Positions 10,131-18,039 of a stretch of DNA of 52,160 bases are shown here, piece after piece. Where the stretch lies: positions 1 through 52,160 of the forward strand of contig CABVDJ010000012.1 of NCBI GenBank assembly GCA_902497025.1. Direction: 5' to 3'. The notes under the pieces are model-generated. The model was not told the origin of the DNA. It was given only the letters and a program-made list of their open reading frames with translations, and searched no databases. Source of the DNA: an uncultured Collinsella sp. (GTDB lineage Bacteria; Actinomycetota; Coriobacteriia; Coriobacteriales; Coriobacteriaceae). Position numbers and translations under genes: made by a program. Numbering within the stretch: position 1 is the first letter of the stretch; each line of letters opens with the position of its first letter.

Positions 10131-11378
10131 CTAGATCAGGTCCTCCGCATCATCGAAGGCGTCGGTGTCATGGACACCGCAGAAACGGGAGCCGGGACGA
10201 GCCTGGTTGCGGCACTGGATGCCGTCCTCGGACACGTACTCGCAGCGGCGGACGTCCTCGTCCCCCCCGTCACCGATCAGGTCGGCGGCGGGCTCCTCGT
10301 GAACGGGAACGTTCTTGAGGATGTCGGCGGCAAGCGTCTCGGACTTGATGTCGATGTGCCAGCCGGTCAGGCGCGCGGCGAGGCGGGCGTTCTGGCCCTC
10401 CTTGCCGATGGCGAGGGACAGCTGGTCGTCGGGCACGATGACGCCGGCGTAGGCCTTCTCCTCGTCAATGAGGACGCGGGTGACCTTAGCGGGCGACAGG
10501 GCGTTAGCGACGTAGACGGCAGGATCGGCATCCCACAGGATGACGTCGACGCGCTCGCCGCGGAGCTCGCCCACGACAGCGCGAACACGGCTGCCCTTGG
10601 GGCCGACGCAGGCGCCCACGGGATCCAGACGGTCGTCGAGCGAGTGGACGGCGACTTTGGAGCGCTGGCCGGGCTCACGGGCGATCGACTTGATCTGGAC
10701 GGTGCCCTCATAGATCTCAGGCACCTCCTGCTCAAACAGACGACGCATGAGCTCGGGGTGGGTACGGGAGATGACAATCGGCGGACGGCTGTGCTCGCCA
10801 CGAACCGGCTGCAGGTTGGAGTTGGGGTCACGAACGTCGATGATCACGGCCTTGATGTGCTGGTTGTGCAGGTAGCGCTCGCCCATCGGACGCTCGTTGC
10901 GCTCGTTCTCGTAACGGCGCTGGTCAAAGTGCGGAAGCTCGGCCTCGACGCCCTCACGAATCTTGACGATCGTGAAGTCGGGCGTGGACTGCAGCACGGT
11001 ACCGCTGATGAGGTCACCGATGCGGCCGGAGAACTCCTCGTAGATCTGCTCGCGGGCGGAGTTGCGCACGATGGCGTTGATCTCGGCCTTAGCGTGCTGG
11101 GCAGCAATGCGGCTCGTGTTCTTGGGGGTGACGTCGATCTCCTCGAACTCGGTGAAGTTACCCTCCTCGTCCATGGAATCGTCGATCGGCTCCAGGCGGT
11201 AGACGTAGATCTTGCCGGTGGTGCGGTCGATGGTCACCTTGGCGCCCCACTCAAGATGCAGGATCTCGGCATAGCTCTTGGCGAGCGACTGCTCCAGGCG
11301 GTCGATCAGGTAGAGCTGGTCGATGTGCTTCTCCTGGCAAAGTTCCATCAGGGCGGACATCATGTCGGATGCTGCCAT
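10131..11378 (-). CDS. nusA: Transcription termination/antitermination factor NusA with a C-terminal Cys/His module
   Basis: NusA binds RNA polymerase and nascent RNA and modulates pausing, termination and antitermination. The 415-residue protein has the N-terminal polymerase-binding domain, an S1 domain (around GDLISGTVLQSTPDFTIVKI), and two KH domains, with DPVGACVGPKGSRVRAVV and LAIGKEGQNARLAARLTGW as signatures. After the second KH domain, instead of acidic repeats, there is a short tail with C379-x9-C389-x10-C400-x2-H403. This pattern looks like a small zinc-binding module. The start is 1 bp after the rimP stop with AAGGAAAG as ribosome-binding site. Confidence 0.96.
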   Translation of the reverse strand: MAASDMMSALMELCQEKHIDQLYLIDRLEQSLAKSYAEILHLEWGAKVTIDRTTGKIYVYRLEPIDDSMDEEGNFTEFEEIDVTPKNTSRIAAQHAKAEINAIVRNSAREQIYEEFSGRIGDLISGTVLQSTPDFTIVKIREGVEAELPHFDQRRYENERNERPMGERYLHNQHIKAVIIDVRDPNSNLQPVRGEHSRPPIVISRTHPELMRRLFEQEVPEIYEGTVQIKSIAREPGQRSKVAVHSLDDRLDPVGACVGPKGSRVRAVVGELRGERVDVILWDADPAVYVANALSPAKVTRVLIDEEKAYAGVIVPDDQLSLAIGKEGQNARLAARLTGWHIDIKSETLAADILKNVPVHEEPAADLIGDGGDEDVRRCEYVSEDGIQCRNQARPGSRFCGVHDTDAFDDAEDLI

Positions 11379-11379
11379 C

Positions 11380-11874
11380 TTACTTTCCTTCCTTCGCGGG
11401 CTTGAAGTCGTAGGTGGGCTTCAACTTGCACTTTTTAACATCAGAGAAATCGAGGGTAACGGACTCGCCGTCCTCGAGCTCGAGGGTCACGTTCGTCTCG
11501 GTGGCGGCGGCAATCTTGCCGGCGTACTTGCGACGGCCCTCGGTGGCGGTGGAGGTGAGCTCGCAGTTCTCGCCCACAAAGCGGACAAAGTCACTCGGGC
11601 GGCGCAGCGGGCGCGCCATACCCGGGCTCGACACCTCGAGCGTATAGCTCGAAGAGATGGGGTCGAGCTCCTCAATCACATCGCCGACCCACTTGGTGTT
11701 GGCCGTGACGTCGTTGAGCGACAGGCTCTGACCCTCGGCACCCTCGATACGCACGCGCACGCAGGGGGCCTTGGTGGCACCCACGAGCTCGACGTCGACG
11801 ATGTCGACATCGTGCTGGGGAGCGACGGCCTCGAGCGCGTCAATGATCGCCTGCTCGGTCTTGGTCTTGACCAT
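11380..11874 (-). CDS. rimP: Ribosome maturation factor RimP
   Basis: RimP assists 30S assembly. The 164-residue product contains the VDIVDVELVGATKAPCVRVR strand-rich N-terminal domain, the YTLEVSSPGMARPLRRPSDF signature, and a C-terminal SH3-like domain ending in DFSDVKKCKL. The frame stays open further upstream, but the ATG at 11874 is chosen because GGAGGT lies 6 nt before it (11881-11886) and the length then fits the family. It is the first gene of the rimP-nusA-infB-rbfA-nrnA-truB-ribF-dnaG-rpoD series and follows a leader with a terminator hairpin. Confidence 0.95.
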   Translation of the reverse strand: MVKTKTEQAIIDALEAVAPQHDVDIVDVELVGATKAPCVRVRIEGAEGQSLSLNDVTANTKWVGDVIEELDPISSSYTLEVSSPGMARPLRRPSDFVRFVGENCELTSTATEGRRKYAGKIAAATETNVTLELEDGESVTLDFSDVKKCKLKPTYDFKPAKEGK

Positions 11875-11894
11875 TGCGGCACCTCCATCCATAC

Positions 11895-11928
11895 AAAAAA
11901 GAAGCGGGGCCGAAACCCCACTTCTTTT
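11895..11928 (-). terminator. Leader terminator (attenuator) of the rimP-nusA operon
   Basis: On the minus strand a 14-bp-class stem, AAAAGAAGTGGGG with CCCCGCTTCTTTT, closes a TTTCGG loop and runs into six Ts. It lies after the promoter at 11953-11981 and ends 8 bp before the rimP ribosome-binding site, so it is inside the operon leader and not at a gene end. In Bacillus subtilis the nusA operon leader is known to carry a NusA-dependent terminator; the same role here is inference. Confidence 0.75.
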
Positions 11929-11952
11929 AATTACAACTTCATTTGCAAGCAA

Positions 11953-11981
11953 ACTATACCAATAGCTGCGGAAACGTGCAA
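11953..11981 (-). promoter_or_regulatory. Promoter of the rimP-nusA-infB operon
   Basis: On the minus strand -35 TTGCAC (11976-11981) and -10 TATAGT (11953-11958) are separated by exactly 17 bp. The predicted start near 11946 gives a leader of about 70 nt that contains the hairpin at 11895-11928 and the GGAGGT ribosome-binding site. Confidence 0.75.
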
Positions 11982-12243
11982 GCACAGTACGAATCTGCAG
12001 GTCAGCGTGCGCACAGCTTCTCCACAAGAATAGGATAATTGGCCGAGGAGCCCCATGCGGCGCACCCTCAACAACCCCAAAACGGGCCATGCGTCCCAAT
12101 CCACAGGCCCGTTCGGACCCCAAGGGCATTCCTCCCCGAGCCCCTATCGATCAGACTTACGCTAAGGGACATTCTGCAACAAGCCAGCCAGCAAGTCGCA
12201 CAACGACGAACCTTTCCAAATCCTCTACGGCAAGGAGGCACCC

Positions 12244-12816
12244 ATGAAACGTCTAGGCACCCCCTGCATAACTGCACTCGCCATCGCAACGTGCTCGTTG
12301 GCCCTCTTGGGCTGCGGCAACACGAATGGCAAAACCGGAACATGCGAACCGAACCCTGGCAGCACCAAAGCCATCGAGAAAACGACGCCATCGGAGAGCT
12401 TCGACAAAATTAACGAAGACATCGTCGATCCCCAGGGCCTGGGTCCCGATTCCCAAGAACAGTTCCCCATCGACCTTGAGGCAGACGAGAACGTCCATGT
12501 TACCTGCGTGGGCAAGGACACCGACGGCTACGGGGACGCCGCGCTCGTCTTTACGGCGTCCAACAACACCGGTGTCGACATGATGTTTGGCGATGTGGAC
12601 TCCTATGCCTACGTCAACGGCGTGGTCCGCGACGTACGCATGCGCCAACCGGTCGCCGCTGGAGAGGAAACGCGCGCCATGCTCACCTTTGTGGGCACCT
12701 TGGACGATCCGAACTTTGATGTGAACAACGACCTCAACGACATCGACCTCAACATTTGGATGTTCGAAGAGGCAACGGGCAACGTTTACTTTAGGGACCT
12801 GGTACACATCCCATAG
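12244..12816 (+). CDS. Predicted lipoprotein, DUF5067/DUF4352-like immunoglobulin-type fold
   Basis: The 190-residue protein has a lipoprotein signal peptide: MKR, then a hydrophobic stretch, then the lipobox LALLGC (Cys21). A flexible linker rich in Thr, Pro and Ser follows. The C-terminal part (HVTCVGKDTDGYGDAALVF, SNNTGVDMMFGDVDSYAYVN, GEETRAMLTFVG) has the alternating strands of small surface Ig-like lipoprotein domains. Its function is unknown and the family assignment is by general appearance only. A strong ribosome-binding site (AAGGAGG) precedes the ATG. It is divergent from rimP and convergent with leuS. Confidence 0.75.
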   Translation: MKRLGTPCITALAIATCSLALLGCGNTNGKTGTCEPNPGSTKAIEKTTPSESFDKINEDIVDPQGLGPDSQEQFPIDLEADENVHVTCVGKDTDGYGDAALVFTASNNTGVDMMFGDVDSYAYVNGVVRDVRMRQPVAAGEETRAMLTFVGTLDDPNFDVNNDLNDIDLNIWMFEEATGNVYFRDLVHIP

Positions 12817-12857
12817 AAAACGTTGCGACGCAATGACTAAGAAGGGCATATAACACA

Positions 12858-12895
12858 AGACGAGGGACGACCCAACCGGGCCGTCCCTCGTTTAT
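12858..12895. terminator. Bidirectional terminator between the lipoprotein gene and leuS
   Basis: A perfect ACGAGGGACG / CGTCCCTCGT stem with an additional CCC/GGG inner part sits between two convergent genes. It has a T-rich tail on the plus strand and a mixed A/T tail on the minus strand, so it can serve both genes. Confidence 0.7.
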
Positions 12896-12920
12896 TACAT
12901 GTCAGCTATGCGCGCAGCGC

Positions 12921-15497
12921 TTACTTGACCACCAGGTTGACCAGCTTGCCGGGCACGCAGATGGCCTTGACGACCGTCTTGCCCTCGAGCCACTTGGCGA
13001 CGGCGGCCTCGGCGGCAGCCTGCATATCCTCATTGGAGGCATCGCGGGCAACATCGACGCGGCCGCGGACCTTACCGAGCACCTGGACCACGATCTGCAC
13101 CGTGTCCTCAACGGACTCGGCCAGGTCGAACTCGGGCCAGGCGGCGGTGTAGGCGTTGCCCTCGCAGCCGAGTGCCTCGTGCCACAGCTCGTCGGCCCAG
13201 AACGGGCAGATAGGGGCAAGGACGCTCACGATATCCTTAGCCACGCCGTAGCACAGCGCCTTGTCGCGGGCGGTATCCTCGGTGGCGTTGAGGTAGGCGC
13301 TCGCAGCGTTGACGAGCTCCATGACGGCCGAGATCGCGGTGTTGAACTGGCCGCGATCGAAGTCCTCGGTGCACTTGGCGATGGTGCGGTGACGCTCGCG
13401 ATAGAGCTTCATCGCAACCTCGTCGAGCGCGGACTTGTCGAAGGCCACGTTGGCGTCGCCGGACTGGACGAGCTGCCAAACGATACGCCAGGCGCGCTTG
13501 ATGAAGCGGTTGGCGCCCTCAACGGCCTTGGGATCCCAGTCGAAGTCCTTCTCGGGCGGGGCAATAAACAGGATCGCCAAACGCATGGTGTCGGCGCCGT
13601 AGGGCTCGATAACCGAGCTCGGGGGTACGACGTTGCCCTTGGACTTGGACATGGTGTCGCCGTTCTCGTCCTTGACCATGCCCTGGCACAGCAGGTTGGT
13701 GAAGGGCTCGTCCACGCTCAGCAGGCCCAGGTCGCGCAGTGCCTTGGTAAAGAAGCGACTGTAGAGCAGGTGCAAAATAGCGTGCTCGATGCCGCCGATG
13801 TAGTTATCGACGGGCATCCAACGGTCGGCGGCTTCCTTGGAGAAGGGCAGCTCGGTGTTGTGCGGGTCGGTATAGCGCAGGTAATACCAGCTGGAGCAGG
13901 TGAAGGTGTCCATGGTATCGGTCTCGCGCTTGGCCGGGCGACCGCAGACCGGGCAGGTGGTCTCGTAGAAGTCCTTACACTCGGCGAGGGTCTCGCCGGC
14001 GCCCAGGTCCAGGTTCTCGGGCAGCGTCACCGGCAGCTGATCCTCAGGCACGGGCACGATGCCGCAATGCTCGCAGTGGATGGCCGGGATGGGGTTGCCC
14101 CAATAACGCTGACGGGAAATGAGCCAGTCGCGCAGACGGAACTCGACCTTGCGACGACCGCAGCCCATGGCCTCGAGGTCGGCCACGATCGCAGCCTCAC
14201 CCTCGGAGTGCTTGCCGCCGCGCATGCCGGTGTACTTGCCGGACTGGACGAGCGTGCCCTTGGCAGCGTGGGCGCAATCCCAGTCGACGGTCTCGGCATG
14301 GAAGGTATCGATGGTCTCGCCGCCGGCCTCGACGGCAGCGCGATCGTCATCGTCCAGGATGATCGGCACAATCGGCAGGTCGTACTTACGGGCAAACTCA
14401 AAGTCGCGCTGGTCGCCACAGGGAACGGCCATGACGGCACCGGTACCGTAGTCGGCAACGACATAATCGGCAACCCACACGGGGACCTTCTCGCCGTTGA
14501 CCGGGTTCACCACGTAGCGGCCGGTAAAGGCACCGTGCTTCTCGAGGGTGCCCTGGGCACGCTCGACGGCAGAGATATGCTTGGAGTCCTCGACGATCTT
14601 GGTGACGGCCTCCTCGTACTCCGTGCCCTCGACGAGCTCATGCAGGCCGGCGTACTCGGGAGCCAGGACAAAGAAGGAGACGCCAAAGAGCGTATCGGCA
14701 CGCGTGGTGAAGACGGTGATCTTGCCCTCGTCGCCCTCGATGGGCTCGCCATCCTTGTCGCACAGGGTAAAGTCGACCTCGGCGCCCTCGGAGCGACCGA
14801 TCCAGTTAGCCTGCATCTGCTTGACGCGCTCGGGCCAGCCGGGGAGCTTCTCCAGATCGTCGAGCAACTCCTGGGAGTACTCGGTGATCTTGAAGTACCA
14901 CTGCTCCAGGTCGCGCTTCTCGGGCTCGGTGCCGCAGCGCCAGCACTTACCCTCGGTAACCTGCTCGTTGGCCAGAACGGTCTTGCAAGTGGGGCACCAG
15001 TTGACCGGGTTCTTCTTGCGGTAGACCAGGCCCTTTTCCCACAGCTTCTCAAAGATCCACTGACCCCAGCGGTAGTAGTCGGGGCTGCAGGTCTTGACCA
15101 TGCGATCCAGATCGTAGGAGAAGCCCATGCGCTTCATCGTGGCGAGCGCCTGATCCATGTTCTTATACGTCCAGGCGGCAGCCTGCGTGTTGTGCTTGAT
15201 GGCGGCGTTCTCGGCAGGAAGGCCAAAGGCGTCAAAGCCGATGGGGTGCAGTACGTCGTAGCCGCGCATACGGGCCTGACGGGCCATGGCATCGCCGATG
15301 GTGTAGTTGCGCGCGTGGCCCATGTGCAGGTCGCCCGACGGATACGGGAACATCTCGAGCACGTACTTCTTGGGCTTACTGTCGTCGGTGTCGACAGCAA
15401 AGAGGTCAGAGTCCTCCCAGGCCTTCATCCACTTGGACTCAATGGCCTGCGCGTCGTAGACAGGGATCTCGTCCTTATGATCTGTGCAATCGCACAT
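12921..15497 (-). CDS. leuS: Leucyl-tRNA synthetase
   Basis: This is a class I synthetase that charges tRNA-Leu, about 858 residues. It shows the HIGH region (FPYPSGDLHMGHARNYTIGD), a zinc-type CPTC...CWRC segment, the CP1 editing domain (TRADTLFGVSFFVLAPEY), the catalytic-site signature CSSWYYLRYTDP, and KMSKS as DTMSKSKGNVVPPS. A C-terminal anticodon-binding region follows. The frame stays open 42 codons upstream, but the ATG at 15497 has AAAGGAG 5 nt before it and gives the usual family length. The upstream frame runs through a large fold-back leader (15525-15642). Confidence 0.97.
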   Translation of the reverse strand: MCDCTDHKDEIPVYDAQAIESKWMKAWEDSDLFAVDTDDSKPKKYVLEMFPYPSGDLHMGHARNYTIGDAMARQARMRGYDVLHPIGFDAFGLPAENAAIKHNTQAAAWTYKNMDQALATMKRMGFSYDLDRMVKTCSPDYYRWGQWIFEKLWEKGLVYRKKNPVNWCPTCKTVLANEQVTEGKCWRCGTEPEKRDLEQWYFKITEYSQELLDDLEKLPGWPERVKQMQANWIGRSEGAEVDFTLCDKDGEPIEGDEGKITVFTTRADTLFGVSFFVLAPEYAGLHELVEGTEYEEAVTKIVEDSKHISAVERAQGTLEKHGAFTGRYVVNPVNGEKVPVWVADYVVADYGTGAVMAVPCGDQRDFEFARKYDLPIVPIILDDDDRAAVEAGGETIDTFHAETVDWDCAHAAKGTLVQSGKYTGMRGGKHSEGEAAIVADLEAMGCGRRKVEFRLRDWLISRQRYWGNPIPAIHCEHCGIVPVPEDQLPVTLPENLDLGAGETLAECKDFYETTCPVCGRPAKRETDTMDTFTCSSWYYLRYTDPHNTELPFSKEAADRWMPVDNYIGGIEHAILHLLYSRFFTKALRDLGLLSVDEPFTNLLCQGMVKDENGDTMSKSKGNVVPPSSVIEPYGADTMRLAILFIAPPEKDFDWDPKAVEGANRFIKRAWRIVWQLVQSGDANVAFDKSALDEVAMKLYRERHRTIAKCTEDFDRGQFNTAISAVMELVNAASAYLNATEDTARDKALCYGVAKDIVSVLAPICPFWADELWHEALGCEGNAYTAAWPEFDLAESVEDTVQIVVQVLGKVRGRVDVARDASNEDMQAAAEAAVAKWLEGKTVVKAICVPGKLVNLVVK

Positions 15498-15524
15498 ATC
15501 AGCTCCTTTGTTATCTCGGTTGGG

Positions 15525-15642
15525 GCGGGGCGTTATTACCTTTACTCGCTGCTGCGGACAGTCCTGCTCGCACGAAGAGCACATTAAGTGCTCTTCGGCT
15601 CGTGCGGAACTTGCAGCGAGCAAAGGTAAGAACGCCCCGCCA
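15525..15642. repeat. 118-bp fold-back in the leuS leader
   Basis: The two arms match almost perfectly over GGCGGGGCGTT-TTACCTTT-CTCGCTGC and their complement. A second inner stem, CGAAGAGCAC/GTGCTCTTCG, closes the loop. The structure sits directly in front of the leuS ribosome-binding site on the transcribed strand. I see no T-box signature (no conserved GGTGGNACCGCG-type antiterminator). It could be a leader regulatory hairpin or a palindromic mobile repeat. Confidence 0.55.
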
Positions 15643-15677
15643 CATCGTTAACTCGCATGATGATAGCAAATACGACA

Positions 15678-15710
15678 AGCGAGATGCCTGCGACTTGCAG
15701 GCATCTCGCT
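15678..15710. terminator. Perfect 14-bp hairpin between guaB and leuS
   Basis: AGCGAGATGCCTGC (15678-15691) pairs perfectly with its complement (15697-15710) around a 5-nt loop. The tail is TTATCT on the plus strand and TTGTCG on the minus strand, so its terminator strength toward leuS is modest. It may end guaB read-through or begin leuS leader control. Confidence 0.45.
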
Positions 15711-15749
15711 TTATCTAAATAACGTGGTTGGGAATCAACCTTTGTCTGA

Positions 15750-15776
15750 AACCCGTTCTAGCACGAACGGGTTTTC
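15750..15776 (-). terminator. Hairpin downstream of guaB
   Basis: AACCCGTTC (15750-15758) pairs with GAACGGGTT (15765-15773). T-runs flank both ends (TTTT on plus, TTT on minus). It lies about 100 bp after the guaB stop, just beyond the structured repeat at 15783-15854, and is a plausible guaB terminator. Confidence 0.5.
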
Positions 15777-15782
15777 CAGGTG

Positions 15783-15854
15783 CCGCAGATTGCCGTGAAA
15801 GAGGAGCGACGCGTACTTTGGTACGCGAGCGACGGTTTGAACGGCAAGGTGCGG
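15783..15854. repeat. Structured intergenic repeat, copy 1 (3' of guaB)
   Basis: A core about 45 nt long (GAAAGAGGAGCGA, then the hairpin GCGTAC-loop-GTACGC, then GAGCGACGGTTTGA) is closed by TTGCCGT/ACGGCAA (15790-15796 with 15841-15847). A further CCGCA/TGCGG stem lies across a 2-nt internal loop. The same core recurs at 23438-23521 with different but still complementary closing stems. It begins about 17 bp after the guaB stop codon. Confidence 0.65.
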
Positions 15855-15870
15855 TGCTTGGGAAAGCCGC

Positions 15871-17382
15871 TTAGCGATAGCTGACGCTTTGCTGGGAGTC
15901 CTTGACGACTACGTCGTGGGCGCCGCCTTCGACGATGGAGGTGGAGCTGACCAGAGTCAGGCGTGCCTTTTCCTGGAGCTCGGGGATCGAGAGGGCGCCG
16001 CAGTTGCACATCGTGGACTTGACCTTGTAGAGCGTGCCGCCCACGCCGTCCTTGAGGGAACCTGCATAGGGAACGTAGGAGTCAACGCCCTCGACGAAGC
16101 TGAGCTTCGCGGCGCCGCCCAGGTCGTAGCGCTGCCAGTTACGGGCACGCGCAGAACCCTCGCCCCAGTACTCCTTCATATACTGGCCGTTCACGTTGAC
16201 GCGCTCGGTCGGGCTCTCATCAAAGCGAGCGAAGTAGCGGCCCAGCATCATAAAGTCGGCACCCATGGCAAGGGCGAGCGTCATGTGGTAGTCGTAGACG
16301 ATACCGCCGTCGGAGCACACGGGCACGTAGACACCGGTCTCCTCGTAGTACTCGTCGCGAGCGCGGCAGACGTCGATCAGCGCGGTGGCCTGGCCACGGC
16401 CGATACCCTTGGTCTCACGGGTAATGCAGATGGAACCGCCGCCGATACCGACCTTGATGAAGTCGGCACCGCAGTCTGCCAGGAAGCGGAAGCCCTCGGC
16501 ATCGACGACGTTACCGGCACCGACCTTAACGTCCTCGCCGTAGTTGGCGCGGATCCACTCGATGGTGCGCTTCTGCCACTCGCTGAAGCCCTCGGAGGAG
16601 TCGATGCACAGGACATCGGCGCCGGCCTCGATGAGCAGCGGCACGCGCTCGGCATAGTCGCGGGTGTTGATACCGGCGCCGACCATGTAGCGCTTGTCGC
16701 CATCGAGCAGCTCGTTGGGGTTGGTCTTGTGGCTGTCGTAGTCCTTGCGGAAGACGATGCCCATAAGGTGATCGTTGTCGTCGACGATCGGCAGGGCGTT
16801 GAGCTTGTTGTCCCAGATGACGTCGTTGGCAACCTTGAGGCTGATGTTCTTGTCGCCCACGATGAGCTGCTCACGCGGGGTCATGAACTCGGAGACCTTC
16901 GTCTGGTGGTCATCACGACTGGGGCGATAGTCACGGCTGGTGACGATGCCCAGGAGCTTACCCTTGGGAGTGCCGTCGTCGGTGACCGGCATGGTGGAGT
17001 GGCCGGTCTTCTCCTTAAGCTCGATGACCTGCTCCATGGTCATGTCGGGGGTCAGCGTGGAATCGGACTGAACGAAACCGGCCTTGTGATCCTTGACGGC
17101 CTTGACCATAGCGGCCTCGGACTCGGCGCTCTGGGAACCGTAAATGAAGGACAGGCCACCCTCGGTAGCGAGCGCGACACCCATATCGACGCCCGAGACG
17201 GACTGCATGATGGCGGAAACCATGGGGATGTTCAGGGTGATTGCCGGCTTCTCACCGCGCTTAAAGCGGGTCAGCGGCGTCTTAAGAGAGACGTTGTTGG
17301 GGATGCACTGCGAGGACGAGTAACCAGGGACCAGCAGATACTCCGAAAACGTGTGGGACTCACCGGGAAAGAACGTAGCCAT
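15871..17382 (-). CDS. guaB: Inosine-5'-monophosphate dehydrogenase
   Basis: IMP dehydrogenase catalyses the NAD-dependent first step of GMP synthesis. The 503-residue product has the (beta/alpha)8 barrel interrupted by a CBS pair (around VIELKEKTGHSTMPVTDDG and SLKVANDVIWDNKLNALPIV). The catalytic loop is GIGGGSICITRETKGIGRG with the nucleophilic cysteine. Further motifs are SDGGIVYD, LGRYFARFDESPTER and the flap ending near EGVDSYVPYAGSL. The start codon has AAAGGAG upstream. It is monocistronic and followed by a structured repeat and a hairpin. The sequence is closer to the longer bacterial forms with complete CBS domains. Confidence 0.95.
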   Translation of the reverse strand: MATFFPGESHTFSEYLLVPGYSSSQCIPNNVSLKTPLTRFKRGEKPAITLNIPMVSAIMQSVSGVDMGVALATEGGLSFIYGSQSAESEAAMVKAVKDHKAGFVQSDSTLTPDMTMEQVIELKEKTGHSTMPVTDDGTPKGKLLGIVTSRDYRPSRDDHQTKVSEFMTPREQLIVGDKNISLKVANDVIWDNKLNALPIVDDNDHLMGIVFRKDYDSHKTNPNELLDGDKRYMVGAGINTRDYAERVPLLIEAGADVLCIDSSEGFSEWQKRTIEWIRANYGEDVKVGAGNVVDAEGFRFLADCGADFIKVGIGGGSICITRETKGIGRGQATALIDVCRARDEYYEETGVYVPVCSDGGIVYDYHMTLALAMGADFMMLGRYFARFDESPTERVNVNGQYMKEYWGEGSARARNWQRYDLGGAAKLSFVEGVDSYVPYAGSLKDGVGGTLYKVKSTMCNCGALSIPELQEKARLTLVSSTSIVEGGAHDVVVKDSQQSVSYR

Positions 17383-17575
17383 GTTTCTCCTTTTTCCATG
17401 CGACCGGTCGGCTGCAGGCCTCGTAGGACCCAGCCCAACCTTGGGCGCCCAATACTGGGGAAGTATCTTAACGCACTTTGACTGCTACAATGCATGATTT
17501 AAGAAGAGCACACGAGGGTTTGACGCAGGCTATGCGTTTGCCCAGCAAACACTTTAGCGGGGAGACGTGGAGCAC

Positions 17576-17920
17576 ATGGAGTACAAGACGACGGCAAAGT
17601 TGGTCATTCAAGCGTGCGACAAGGATCTGCCGGGCGTGTTCGGCCACGGCTGCGTCTTGCTGCTGCAGGGTATTGCCCGCGAGCACTCGCTCAACCGCGC
17701 CGCCAAGAGCATGGGCATGGCGTATTCCAAGGCCTGGCGCATTGTAAACGAGGCCGAAGGTCAGCTGGGCTGCAAGCTCATCGAGCGCGACGGCGCCCGC
17801 GGATCCACCCTCACCCCCGCCGGCGAGCGAGCCATAGCGGTCTACGAAGAGCTGCAGGCCGACATTAACAACGTCATCGCCACCAAAGCCAACGCCCTCA
17901 TCGCCAGCATCAAAGAGTAG
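17576..17920 (+). CDS. ModE/LysR-type winged-helix regulator, DNA-binding domain only
   Basis: The 114-residue protein matches the N-terminal winged-helix domain of ModE: CVLLLQGIAREHSLNRAAKSMG, then MAYSKAWRIVNEAEGQLG and the wing IERDGARGSTLTPAGE. It lacks the molybdate-binding domain, as in many stand-alone ModE-like regulators. A GTG at 17567 is in frame, but the ATG at 17576 sits better behind the GGGGAG/GGAG site. It is divergent from guaB, and its target genes are not evident. A weak AGCC/GGCT hairpin with six Ts (17921-17946) follows and may terminate it. Confidence 0.8.
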   Translation: MEYKTTAKLVIQACDKDLPGVFGHGCVLLLQGIAREHSLNRAAKSMGMAYSKAWRIVNEAEGQLGCKLIERDGARGSTLTPAGERAIAVYEELQADINNVIATKANALIASIKE

Positions 17921-17961
17921 CCAATTTGGGACGGGGCTTTTTTAGCTGGTCGGTCACCATA

Positions 17962-18039
17962 GATGATTATTCTGGGACGGGGATTAAAAAATCATTGTGT
18001 ACCTAATGATTTTTTAATCCCCGTCCCAGAATAATCATC
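17962..18039. repeat. Perfect 35-bp palindrome with 8-nt loop
   Basis: The arms 17962-17996 and 18005-18039 are perfect complements and contain CTGGGACGGGGATTAAAAA. The outer end of the right arm supplies the TGA stop codon (18035-18037) of the minus-strand gene next to it. A partial copy (TTGGGACGGGGCTTTTTT) lies just upstream at 17928. It is probably a mobile palindromic element related to the one at 247-300. Confidence 0.65.

Noticed and set aside
13179..15587. 802-codon open frame on the plus strand
   Set aside because: It is antisense to leuS, which has all synthetase motifs. The antisense product has no family features.
15498..15660. T-box riboswitch upstream of leuS
   Set aside because: The leader lacks the T-box consensus and a clear antiterminator; only a long fold-back is seen.
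15889..17481. 530-codon open frame on the plus strand
   Set aside because: It is antisense to guaB and has no ribosome-binding site or recognisable domain.
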